A DNA stretch of 64,000 nucleotides from CAZPXZ01 sp965219495 (GTDB lineage Bacteria; Pseudomonadota; Alphaproteobacteria; Rhodobacterales; CAZPXZ01): positions 2,232,001 through 2,296,000 of the forward strand of contig OZ244777.1 of the NCBI GenBank assembly GCA_965219495.1, given 5' to 3'. Below the pieces are notes generated by a model. It did no database searches. It worked only from the letters and a program-made list of their open reading frames with translations, and had not been told where the DNA came from. Position 1 is the stretch's first letter, and every line of letters starts with the position of its first letter. This document shows positions 15,862-24,383 of this stretch, one piece after another. The position numbers and the translations under genes are program-made.

Positions 15862-18650
15862 CAGTGCACCTCCCGGGCGCGACCATCGGAGCCCGCCGAC
15901 ACCGCGATGTCGGCCTGACGGACGATGGCCTCGAGCAGCGCCAGCCCCCAGGGACTGAATTGTTCGCTGAGCCGCCAAAAGCGGGCAGGCTGGTCCCAAT
16001 CCACATCGGAAAGGCTAGCCGGAACCTCGACCGATGCGCCCGCAATGACCGCCGACACCGTTTCAGCGGTGTCGTTGGCGACAGGCAGCACCAACGGTCG
16101 GCCATTGCCATGATGGGTGATGATCAGGTGCAGCAGCAAATCCTGTGCGGGAAGTTCAACCGGGCCAGGACGGCTCTCCAGCCATCGCTGTACGAGCCGT
16201 GCGGACAAGGCTTCGTGGCGTCCGCCTCCAGGCCATCCAGCGGCCGTGCGCGCAGCGTTCCACCGGTGGCGCGGCATGTTCGACTTGGCAATCAGGACGC
16301 CGTCGCCTTGCTCGTCGGGATCGAGCCAGCGCTGGAAGCGGCGGTCTGCCTTGCCGATATCGTGCAGCCGTCCAGCGCATTCGACAGCCCCGGAGAGATC
16401 GGCCTTCATGCCGAGGCGCTCCGCGATCGTTCGGGCCCGCACGGCCACGGCCTTGCAGTGGACGTCCAGATTGACGGCCACCGGGACCAGCGATCCCTCG
16501 TCAAGATTGTCAATTCGCGGACTGCGGTCGACCGTCCTCGCTGGCAATCTGGGCACTTCGTTCCGAGCTGTGACGACATGCTTCCGCAAGTCCAGGACAT
16601 CCTTCCATTCCGCGGGTTCCCAACCCGGCGGCGTTACGGCCAAGGCGGCCAGGATCTGCTCCACCGAAGCAGCCTGCCCAGTGGCGTCAATGTCTTCCGT
16701 GTCGCAGCCGACACCCAGCGCTGTGTCGACACGTTCTCCGACAGAAAGGTTGCGGTACAGATCCCCGTAGAGCCGTCGAAGCGCCCCCGTATCCAGAGGC
16801 AGGCCATGCCCGGCGAGAGACATGTCCACTACGGGCGACCTGGAGTCCGGAGCCCAGCCAAACGAGTCGAGCAATCCCCGATCGCATGGCAGCACCACGG
16901 TGTCGCCGGGGCGCAGATCCTTCCCTGAGACCCTTTCCACAGTTGCACCGTCGGCGCCCATGCGGCGGAGGTCCTCGTCTTCGCCGAGCGCGTCGCGCAC
17001 CTCACCGATCGGAACCTCGACGGCTTCCCGATCGGTGGCCCGCGGCCACAGCGATCCCCCCTCGCCGGGAACATACGCCCGCCACAGCAGCGAAACCTGA
17101 TAGTCCGCGCCAGCGATCCCCGAAAAGTACGGTTCGACGGGGGCTTCGTCGGCGGGTGGAGTCGTCGTCTTCGTCCATTCCCACAGGATCCCCTGCAATA
17201 CTTCCGGCGCCCGGCCGGGATCGTCTTCCGGGACTCCGAGGATTTCCGCAATCCGCCGAGGCGACAGGTTCACAGTGTTTGTCCCGCCGTCGCGAGCCCG
17301 CTCCAGCATCTTGAGAACACGCTCGGGTTCCGATCCGTACACCGGCCATACCCCGGCAGCCGCACGGCCTGCCTGCGGCGGCAGATGGACGTAGACCGCG
17401 CGGGCATGCGCATGACGACCCAGCCGGTTCAGCCGGCCAAGGCGCTGCGTGAGCGCCCGCACCCCGCACGCTTCGGTTACGAGGTACTCCGCGTCAATAT
17501 CGGCACCCACCTCCAGAGTCTGCGTGGCGACCGCGATCAGATGACGCTGGCGGCCGTTCCCGGCGGGCCGCGTGGCCGCCATGCCGTGCACCGGGTCAAG
17601 GATTCGCGACCGGGTTCGCTCTGCCTCCCGTTCCCGGGTCCTGCCGGTCAACAACACCACTTCTGCCGCTCCGCTTGCGACCAGCTTCTCGAAGACCCGC
17701 CTTGCTGTCGCTGGCGTGTTGGCGAACACAACGCAGGCCGCCGGTGCCAGTGCCTCCCGGATCAGACCGAGCGTCGCCTCGGTCAGCCGCCAGGCGCTGT
17801 CGCCGGACGCCATGACGCGCACTTCTGTCGGCTTGACCGCATCCAGCCGCCGCCTCACTTCCGGATGCGCCGCATCGTCGGCATCAAGGTCGAAGCGGCC
17901 GCTGCGGCCGGCATCACCGGTAGCAGTCAGCGCCACCACCCCTGGCCGTGAGCGTGTCGTGCCGAGAATCTCTCGGGCGCCCGGAGTGCACTCAGCCAGA
18001 GCAGGCACCAAATCCTGCAGGTGGGGCGCCAGATGCGCCTCGTCCAGAATGACCAGGCTGTCGGTACCCGCGAGAGCAGCGTCGACCGGGCGCATCGAGC
18101 GCGATGACCCGTAGCCGCGAAAGAGCAGCCGGGAACCGTACATCGGAAGGGTAGACAGCAGCACCGCGGGCTTCGCGGGGTCGACCGGCCGACCCGAGGC
18201 GATCCCCCCACGCAAACGGATCACTTCCAGAGGGATGCCGGCCACATCCGCCAACAGAGACCTGAGCCGCGCGGCGACCAATGCAATGATGTCCGCCGAC
18301 GGGCGGGACCGCTTCTCCCCAAACGGATCGCACAGCGCCTCGCTGATCGCCTCGGCATGCTCGTTAGCCGCGTCAACCAGGAGTCGCCGGTTGACCACCC
18401 ACCAGATGCGGGTCGGTGCGGTGCGGGACGCGGGAGCACGATCGGCCTGCGATGCCAGCCACCAGACGGCAATGTCCAGACAGGCCGTCTTGCCCAGACC
18501 CGTCGGAACACCGACTTCGACAGGCCAGCGCTCAGTCCTCGCTACCTCGATCGCCAGTCGTCTCTGCCAGGGAAACGGATCATGCCCGTTGATTGCGTGA
18601 TAGAACGCCTCAAAGGAGGGCATCGGCGCCAGCAGCGTCCGGTCAGGCAT
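15861..18650 (-). CDS. cas3: Type I-G Cas3 helicase-nuclease with C-terminal HD domain
   Basis: 929 aa. The SF2 helicase comes first: Walker A VPTGLGKTACLD at residues ~48-59, the DEAH box in LVILDEAHLAPHLQ, ALTATGD as motif III, and QRLGRLNRLGR as motif VI. The HD nuclease is in the last ~190 residues (RLHDIGKADRRF, HRWNAARTA, LIITHHGNGRP). HD at the C-terminus rather than the N-terminus is diagnostic for the GSU0051-type Cas3 of subtype I-G. The ATG at 18650 overlaps the csb2 stop by 8 bases; a longer frame upstream has no family likeness. It degrades target DNA marked by Cascade. Confidence 0.95.
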   Translation of the reverse strand: MPDRTLLAPMPSFEAFYHAINGHDPFPWQRRLAIEVARTERWPVEVGVPTGLGKTACLDIAVWWLASQADRAPASRTAPTRIWWVVNRRLLVDAANEHAEAISEALCDPFGEKRSRPSADIIALVAARLRSLLADVAGIPLEVIRLRGGIASGRPVDPAKPAVLLSTLPMYGSRLLFRGYGSSRSMRPVDAALAGTDSLVILDEAHLAPHLQDLVPALAECTPGAREILGTTRSRPGVVALTATGDAGRSGRFDLDADDAAHPEVRRRLDAVKPTEVRVMASGDSAWRLTEATLGLIREALAPAACVVFANTPATARRVFEKLVASGAAEVVLLTGRTREREAERTRSRILDPVHGMAATRPAGNGRQRHLIAVATQTLEVGADIDAEYLVTEACGVRALTQRLGRLNRLGRHAHARAVYVHLPPQAGRAAAGVWPVYGSEPERVLKMLERARDGGTNTVNLSPRRIAEILGVPEDDPGRAPEVLQGILWEWTKTTTPPADEAPVEPYFSGIAGADYQVSLLWRAYVPGEGGSLWPRATDREAVEVPIGEVRDALGEDEDLRRMGADGATVERVSGKDLRPGDTVVLPCDRGLLDSFGWAPDSRSPVVDMSLAGHGLPLDTGALRRLYGDLYRNLSVGERVDTALGVGCDTEDIDATGQAASVEQILAALAVTPPGWEPAEWKDVLDLRKHVVTARNEVPRLPARTVDRSPRIDNLDEGSLVPVAVNLDVHCKAVAVRARTIAERLGMKADLSGAVECAGRLHDIGKADRRFQRWLDPDEQGDGVLIAKSNMPRHRWNAARTAAGWPGGGRHEALSARLVQRWLESRPGPVELPAQDLLLHLIITHHGNGRPLVLPVANDTAETVSAVIAGASVEVPASLSDVDWDQPARFWRLSEQFSPWGLALLEAIVRQADIAVSAGSDGRAREVH

Positions 18651-20100
18651 CTCCGCCACCGTCTTCCTGATGCCGTTCCGCCGCCCAGTCGTCGAGCGGA
18701 ACGCACAACCCGAAACCGCGCTGTCGTCCGGCACCGATCACGACTGGCCCCGAAACCCTTGTGGCGAACCGGAGCTCAACATGGGAATAGGGTAGCGCCG
18801 GCCGCCCGGGCCGGTTCACCTCCGCGGGAGCCAGATCGACAGCGCCCGGAACCAGCGGCCCGCGCGCAACCCGAAACGCGTCCGGAGCAGGCAGTCCCGC
18901 GTGCCTGCACCACCGCCCAACTTCCGCCAGACTGACGAGCCCCCGCCGCTCATGGATCGCCGGAAACGCCGTCGCCCAGCGGTACGCCGCCCGGCACCAC
19001 CGCTTCGGGGAAGCGGCCACGGGGTGCTGCTCGTTCTCTCGGGGCGCAACCGACACGTCGAGGCCGCGACCGGTCAACCGCCGCACGGCGAACGCAGCGT
19101 CGTGCGCCCGCAAACACACGACCGGGTCGGTCCCAGTGGGAATCCACAGCGCCAAGCCGTGAATCCGCCCGCGCGACCGCGGAAATCCGACATCGGGCAA
19201 GGCCAGGAAGCGCGCGAGATCATACCCGTTCGCCCCGAAACCGTGGCCGTGCAGCACCGCCGGCGGTTCGCCGTGCATCTGCTGATGCCGACTGAGCACA
19301 GCTTCCTTGAACGTCGCGGTCAACGCCGATATGCGACGCCCTGACACCGCCGTGCCGAGACGGAGCCAAGCAACGGCGGGCTTGTCAACGCTGGCCGACT
19401 GTGGACAGCGGTACCTGGTCTCGTGGCGGAGCGCCGGATACTGTGCCCGACCGCTACTCGCTCCCCGCTCGCACCACGCGTCGAACATCCGGTCGAGGAT
19501 CCTGACGTCGCCGGGTGCGAACACATTGACGGCCAGCTTTCCGCGCGGGTCGGGCGTGTAAGCATCCTCGGGAAGAGCCACTTCCGGCAGCCGCGTCATC
19601 ACCCGAACCCGAACCGGCGAATCCGCCGTTCCAAGATACCCGATCCGCGCGGCCCGGCGCTGCAGCGCTCTGAGCGTTGCCTCGGACGCGGATTCGTCCC
19701 ATACGTAGACCACGTGGGGATAGCGCGGCGCAACCCGTGCACCAAGCCAGATCCGAACACCGTTGCGGCCGACGTACTCCTGATGTGTACGCTTGGCGGC
19801 AGTACCCTTATGCTCCACTACGTACCGCGGGTTCAGTTCCTGGTGCCGCGGCTGCGAATGTGCATGAATGATCGGCGCCGGCAACCGCTCAAACCACTCG
19901 AGTTCGCCGCCGTCTGTCACCCGGCAGCGCTCCCGTGTGCCATCTGCCGCCACCAGTGCGGCGAACAGCCGAGCAGGCGACGGCGGCCACTCTCCCCAGG
20001 TCAAACGGCCAGTGTTGGCCGCGCCAACGCCATCCCCGCGAAAGATCCCGTGAAGGAATTCGACGGACACTGCCAGCACTAGCCGTGGACCTCCGGCCAT
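18643..20100 (-). CDS. csb2: Csb2, Cas5-Cas6 fusion of type I-G
   Basis: 485 aa, the GSU0054-type protein in which a Cas5-like RAMP (N-terminal VSVEFLHGIFRGD..., WPPSPARLFAALVAA) is fused to a Cas6-like processing domain. The C-terminal glycine-rich loop ATRVSGPVVIGAGRQRGFGLC is the RAMP signature that binds the crRNA. It would both cut the pre-crRNA and cap the 5' handle. The ATG at 20100 (MAGGPRLVLAVSVEF) was chosen since the preceding 21 codons lie within csb1. It overlaps csb1 by 22 bases. Confidence 0.92.
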   Translation of the reverse strand: MAGGPRLVLAVSVEFLHGIFRGDGVGAANTGRLTWGEWPPSPARLFAALVAADGTRERCRVTDGGELEWFERLPAPIIHAHSQPRHQELNPRYVVEHKGTAAKRTHQEYVGRNGVRIWLGARVAPRYPHVVYVWDESASEATLRALQRRAARIGYLGTADSPVRVRVMTRLPEVALPEDAYTPDPRGKLAVNVFAPGDVRILDRMFDAWCERGASSGRAQYPALRHETRYRCPQSASVDKPAVAWLRLGTAVSGRRISALTATFKEAVLSRHQQMHGEPPAVLHGHGFGANGYDLARFLALPDVGFPRSRGRIHGLALWIPTGTDPVVCLRAHDAAFAVRRLTGRGLDVSVAPRENEQHPVAASPKRWCRAAYRWATAFPAIHERRGLVSLAEVGRWCRHAGLPAPDAFRVARGPLVPGAVDLAPAEVNRPGRPALPYSHVELRFATRVSGPVVIGAGRQRGFGLCVPLDDWAAERHQEDGGGDA

Positions 20101-21275
20101 GTCGAGCGGATCGCCGCGAGGAGATTGTTCTTCGGCGTGAGCCTTTTCGGCGGCTGGCCCCACCCGTCGAGCGGGACGCCGAGCGACCTGGCATGTGCGA
20201 TGGTCTCCGCCAGGAGCGCTAAGGTTGTCGCGGCATCACCGATTTCACAAATCTCGTCGCCCGCACTGTCGAGCCATGTGGCGGTGGTTTCCCTGGGCCG
20301 CAGATCCGCCCCCGAGCGCAACGCGAAACCCCCGGCAAAGGCACTCTGGTGGGCGTGTAGGCCGAGCGCCACGAGGAGGGCCCGCGCGGCAGCGTCCGCG
20401 TCTGCGGTATACTGCTCGCCCAGGCTGACTCGCCGGAGTTGGGCAAACGACACAGAGCTCTTCTGCGTAATCCGCGCGAACGAGACGCCAGCTGCGGCTG
20501 CGTCGTTTCCCATGAACGGTACCTGGCCATGTCCGATCTCGGATAGTTTGTCCCGCTTGCCACCCTCGACATTCTCGCCACCGACCGCCCATTCCACCCG
20601 GTCATCGGGGTTCGAGACGACCGCATCGTCAGTATTGAGATTCAATGGATCGCCCTTGAGCCCCAAGGCCCTGGTAACCGTCGTCGCCGGCTGCCAACCG
20701 ATGATCTCGGATACCCACGCTCGGGCATGCTTGGTGTTCGCCCTCTTCTTGCCCAAGTGCGATTGCCAGAATCCGTACAACAGCGCCTGTGGAAACCAGG
20801 ACACCAGCGGCCCGCATTCCTGCGCCGTCGCATCGAAGATCGCTCGTCCGAGATCGGTCCTGATGAAGTCATCATCGCCCAGTAGGGCATCCCGTAGATA
20901 GGCATCCGCATTGCGATGCGGAAATTCCAGGCTCGACAGGTGATTGGGCAGATGGGGCGGAAGCCCGGGCACTTCAGTTAGATCAAGCACCAGTTCAGGC
21001 ACTCCTGTCGACTCACGGCCCCGGCGCAGGGCAGCTTCCAGGCGATTGGCCTGGGATGGCGTGTTGTCGATCACAATCACCGCCGTGGGCTCGGCATCGC
21101 CAGATGTGGCCCAACGGCGATCCTGCTGGTACACCCCGCCTTCGTAGACGGCGGGCTTGACCGCACTGCCGGACCCCGACAGCGGTTCAAGTTCGACATC
21201 GATTCGAATCCCGTCAGCGAATGCGTCGTTTGCACAGGCCGTCCGAAGAACGTCTCCGGTCAATTGCTTGGCCAT
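20079..21275 (-). CDS. csb1: Csb1, Cas7 backbone subunit of type I-G
   Basis: 398 aa, matching GSU0053-type Cas7. Typical elements are the early SNRLE-like motif (PSQANRLEAALRRG), SLEFPHRNADAYLRDA, and ALLYGFWQSHLGKKRANTKHARAW. The C-terminal GFALRSGADL loop is also present. It forms the crRNA-binding filament of Cascade and is the first gene of the cas operon. The ATG at 21275 follows GGGAGA; an ATG five codons upstream is also possible. Confidence 0.93.
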   Translation of the reverse strand: MAKQLTGDVLRTACANDAFADGIRIDVELEPLSGSGSAVKPAVYEGGVYQQDRRWATSGDAEPTAVIVIDNTPSQANRLEAALRRGRESTGVPELVLDLTEVPGLPPHLPNHLSSLEFPHRNADAYLRDALLGDDDFIRTDLGRAIFDATAQECGPLVSWFPQALLYGFWQSHLGKKRANTKHARAWVSEIIGWQPATTVTRALGLKGDPLNLNTDDAVVSNPDDRVEWAVGGENVEGGKRDKLSEIGHGQVPFMGNDAAAAGVSFARITQKSSVSFAQLRRVSLGEQYTADADAAARALLVALGLHAHQSAFAGGFALRSGADLRPRETTATWLDSAGDEICEIGDAATTLALLAETIAHARSLGVPLDGWGQPPKRLTPKNNLLAAIRSTWPEVHG

Positions 21276-21620
21276 CCAACTGTCTCCCAAAAAGTTATTG
21301 CATCATGCAAGTACGGACTTCGTACACCGTGCGAGCCTTATCCAAGTGTGAATCCGTGTTGTCAAACAGCGGTCGGGGACGAGGCCTGGCGAGCCAACGA
21401 CGGGTTGCCGATCCGTTGGCGGTGCGGACGGCCTCTTCGCCACGGATACGCTGCTGGCTCCAGATTCGCCTACTGTTTTCCACCGTCAGCACACTCGATG
21501 ATCCGCTCGCCCACGACCGCCAGCGGCACCGAATTTCCATGTGGCCACACGGCACAGCTGGGGCTGCCAAAACGGTTCCAACCCAACCAAGGTACGTGTT
21601 TCCTACATGAGTCAATGCGC
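21276..21620. other. Intergenic region upstream of the cas operon
   Basis: 345 bases between csb1 and the RNase H-like gene, both on the minus strand. It should contain the cas operon promoter. No gene and no clear hairpin are visible. Confidence 0.5.
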
Positions 21621-22220
21621 CTACACGCCATCTTCAATCACCACAACGGGAGGCACACCAAAGTCCATTCCAGATACAGCGAACGCGGAACACAGGATGT
21701 CTTTATTCCGCATCTTCAGCCCCTCCCTGTCTACGATTCTTCCCGTGTCGCTTTCACCCCAGGCAACACTTCGCAGCTTCGAAACATCATCTGCGTGCGA
21801 GGAAGTCACTCCCTTTGACTTGAAGGACGCAAAGCCTTCGAAAAGCCGGATCTCTCTCGTTGGTTGCATGTCATAGAGCCAACGCAGAAGGTACGTGGTG
21901 GCCAGCAACGTCACAGCCCCGGCTCCCACGTACCAGTAACGGGTATCTCTACCGCGCCTCTCTATCCTGCGGCCCGTGGGATTCCCATGTGCGTTGAATG
22001 CCACGGAAAGTGGCGCTTCGATCAGCAGATTCAACGGGGACGAACCTTTCTTCAGCTCATCAGTAATTCGAGATTCGAGGTCGCCATAGCAGATGTCACA
22101 AGGATCGGAATCTCCAACCGCGATACCACAACTCTTCGAGGATTGCGAAAAGCCGATATCGACAAATACCCATTCCCCAGAATCACGGCTCGCCCTATCG
22201 CATGTTCCCGGTTCGATCAT
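21621..22220 (-). CDS. Unrecognised CRISPR-adjacent protein with RNase H/RuvC-like acidic layout
   Basis: 199 aa. I do not recognise the family. What is visible: a first strand ending in Asp (EWVFVDIGFS, D21) followed by a Ser-rich turn, and a middle strand ending in Glu (NLLIEAPLS, E68). Then come a hydrophobic helix or possible membrane segment (VGAGAVTLLATTYLLRWLY, ~98-116), a strand with Glu (REIRLFEGFASF, E128) and a helix start with paired Asp (SHADDVSKL, D144/D145). This D-E-D arrangement resembles the RNase H fold of DUF429/RuvC-type predicted nucleases. AAGGAG precedes the ATG. It lies upstream of csb1 on the same strand, with a 345-base gap. Confidence 0.6.
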   Translation of the reverse strand: MIEPGTCDRASRDSGEWVFVDIGFSQSSKSCGIAVGDSDPCDICYGDLESRITDELKKGSSPLNLLIEAPLSVAFNAHGNPTGRRIERRGRDTRYWYVGAGAVTLLATTYLLRWLYDMQPTREIRLFEGFASFKSKGVTSSHADDVSKLRSVAWGESDTGRIVDREGLKMRNKDILCSAFAVSGMDFGVPPVVVIEDGV

Positions 22221-23039
22221 GGAGGCAATAGCTCCTTATCAGATTGGGCGTATGGCCGATCCGCACGAGCTTTGCGCCCAGCGCCTTGTCCTTCTTCACG
22301 CCATGCTTCGGCTCCAGCCGAACAGCAGAATTCCAAGCACCACCAATCGCTGCTTCACGACCGCTAGCGCCAACTTCCCCGTAAGTTCCTCGATGCAGGT
22401 GACGATCATCAATCGCGAAGAATCTCCGCTGCTAACGTAAACCAAGCAACATCCCCTGACAGCGACGGCGTATCAGATACTCGGTCAGGTTGATATGTAT
22501 CAGCATCCAATCTCCGAATTCGCTCTGCGAAAACCCGGTGCAAATCATTTCTTGTTTTTCACTTTATCTTGTCAGAAATAGGGCGAATTTTCCCAGATTG
22601 TTTCGCGCGCGAACTGTTGAATTAATCCGGAACAGCGTGATCCGTGCAAAATTCGCACGCACTTGAACGGAATTCGCAAAACATTTGGACGATTCATCCG
22701 CTTTGGCCGGATGCTATGGAGGCCTCCTTCTTGTTGTGAACGGAAAGGGCGCCGGAGGCGCCCCGGGGCGGCCACGGGCCGCCCCCATGATGGCGGAGCA
22801 CAAAGGCACCCTCGTTCAGCAGATTTCGTGGCTCAATCGCGCTGCTTCATCAACTCCTGTGTACGCTTCGCGACGCACGTTGCCGAACGCCACGCAACAC
22901 TCGGTTCCGGCTGGCGGGCTGCGCCTTTGCCGGGCGGTAGAGTCGAGGGGAGGCGCGCCGGCGTTAGGGTCCGGTGGCGGTTCCGACGCTTTCGCGTCGG
23001 GCCTCAGTCCGGCTCCCATGGCCACGTTTCCTCACCCCC
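22221..23039. other. Long non-coding stretch between the CRISPR-adjacent gene and the group II intron
   Basis: About 820 bases with no credible protein. The first ~450 bases are AT-richer than the rest. Two perfect tandem hairpins occur at 22747-22785, and CCGACGC-TTTC-GCGTCGG forms another at 22983-23000. Part of 22,990-23,040 is probably the 3' end (domain VI) of the intron, but its exact boundary cannot be set. Confidence 0.5.
22747..22785. repeat. Two adjacent perfect hairpins
   Basis: GGGCGCC-GGA-GGCGCCC (22747-22763) is followed one base later by GGGGCGGCC-ACG-GGCCGCCCC (22765-22785). There is no T-tract on either side. They could be REP-like palindromes or a structured RNA element near the intron 3' flank. 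Confidence 0.55.
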
Positions 23040-23047
23040 GCTCATCA

Positions 23048-23078
23048 AACCGGACGTGCCCTACTCAGGCATCCGGCT
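23048..23078 (-). ncRNA. Group II intron domain V
   Basis: The minus strand reads AGCCGGATGCC, loop TGAGTA, then GGGCACGTCCGGTT. This gives the 34-nt-type hairpin with the AGC catalytic triad at the base and a two/three-base bulge (ACG). It lies 12 bases after the RT stop, where domain V is expected. This is the most conserved part of the ribozyme. Confidence 0.85.
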
Positions 23079-23089
23079 TTCGGACGAGA

Positions 23090-24328
23090 TCATGTCTTCG
23101 CCCACGGATGGCGTCTGCTCGGTTTCGCAAGGCGAGTGAGGCCAAATTCATTCCATAGCCTCATGCCCGGAAAGCGCACGTGCTTCCCGCTCCTCACCTT
23201 GTGTTTCCGGCAGAGCCACTGGCGCAGCCGCATCTCCGCGTGCTGGTCGACCGCGTTGTAGGCCGGGCTGACTTGCCCAAGATGGAAATAGTTCGCCCAT
23301 CCGGACATCGCCCGGTTGATTCGGCGCACGATCTCCTCGACTGGCAAGTGCCCATCCTGCGGTCTCGTCAACACGCTGATCTTGTGGCAGAGGCTCTGGA
23401 CGCTCGCCTTGCTCGGGCGGGTGCCGATATAGGCCCCTTTCCCGCTCGGGCGGTAGTGGCGTCCGACGCGATATCCCAGAAATTCCAATGGTTCTTCCGG
23501 GCGCCGCAGGCACCGGGTTTTCCGCTCATTGACCGGCAGCTTCAGAGTTTCCATGAGCCGCTTGACCGCCGCCAGCATATCCGCCGCCGGGGCCTTGCCG
23601 AGCACACAGAAGTCGTCCGCGTAGTTCACGATCTCCGCACAGAAGTGCCGGGCATGGCCCCGCACTTTCCAGCCCAGGATGAAGCGCCGCATGTAGAGGT
23701 TGCTGAGCAGCGGCGAGATCGGAGACCCCTGCGGGGTTCCTGTCCGTTCCCTGCGCGCACGGTTCGTTCGGCATTTGCCGCCCTGGCCGTCGTCCTCTTC
23801 GACAGGCATTTCCAGCCATGCCTTGATGAGTGCAAGCATCCGCCCGTCACTGACGCGACGCGCAACGCTCTTCATCAACTCGGCATGCGGTATGTCGCCG
23901 AAGTAGTTGGACAGGTCGCAATCGACCACCTCATTGCGCCCCATGTTCAGGAGGCCATGCACGCGGTTTACCGCATCGTTCGCGCTCCGTTCCGGCCGGT
24001 AGGCGTACTGCTCAGGTTGCAGGTCGGCTTCGAATATCGGCTCAAGCACAAGCATGGCCGACGTCTGCGCCACCCGGTCCCGAAGGCAGGGAATGCCCAG
24101 TGGCCGGTACTTGCCGGGCTGTTTCTTCGGGATCAGGACTTGCCGCACCGGGTTCGGTGCATAGGTCCTCTCCCGCAGATCCCGCGCCAGTTCCCCAAGC
24201 CAACGATCCACGCCGCAGGATTCGATGTCCGCGACGCTCTCCCCATCGACCCCGGCAGCCCCGCCATTGCGGCGAACCTGCTTCCAGGCCTCCGTGAGAA
24301 AATCCTCGCGCCACACCTTGTCGATCAT
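23090..24328 (-). CDS. ltrA: Group II intron reverse transcriptase/maturase
   Basis: 412 aa. The RT palm motifs are all there: YRPLGIPCLRDRVAQ, DCDLSNYFGDIPH, GTPQGSPISPLLSNLYM, and the catalytic YADD (EIVNYADDFCVL). EFLGYRVG and the thumb/domain X (IVRRINRAMSGWANYFHLG) follow. No HNH endonuclease domain is present, as in bacterial C/D-type introns. The reading frame is intact, so the protein could still act in trans, although the intron RNA in cis is truncated. Confidence 0.93.
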   Translation of the reverse strand: MIDKVWREDFLTEAWKQVRRNGGAAGVDGESVADIESCGVDRWLGELARDLRERTYAPNPVRQVLIPKKQPGKYRPLGIPCLRDRVAQTSAMLVLEPIFEADLQPEQYAYRPERSANDAVNRVHGLLNMGRNEVVDCDLSNYFGDIPHAELMKSVARRVSDGRMLALIKAWLEMPVEEDDGQGGKCRTNRARRERTGTPQGSPISPLLSNLYMRRFILGWKVRGHARHFCAEIVNYADDFCVLGKAPAADMLAAVKRLMETLKLPVNERKTRCLRRPEEPLEFLGYRVGRHYRPSGKGAYIGTRPSKASVQSLCHKISVLTRPQDGHLPVEEIVRRINRAMSGWANYFHLGQVSPAYNAVDQHAEMRLRQWLCRKHKVRSGKHVRFPGMRLWNEFGLTRLAKPSRRHPWAKT

Positions 24329-24383
24329 TGCGGCGAATGCTGCTGCTCATGCGCCTCTCGGGCCAGATGCAAGACGGCGCATG

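Noticed and set aside
24100..24328. RT gene as a DGR or retron reverse transcriptase
   Set aside because: Domain X and an adjacent domain V identify a group II intron; no variable-region repeat or msr-like RNA is seen.
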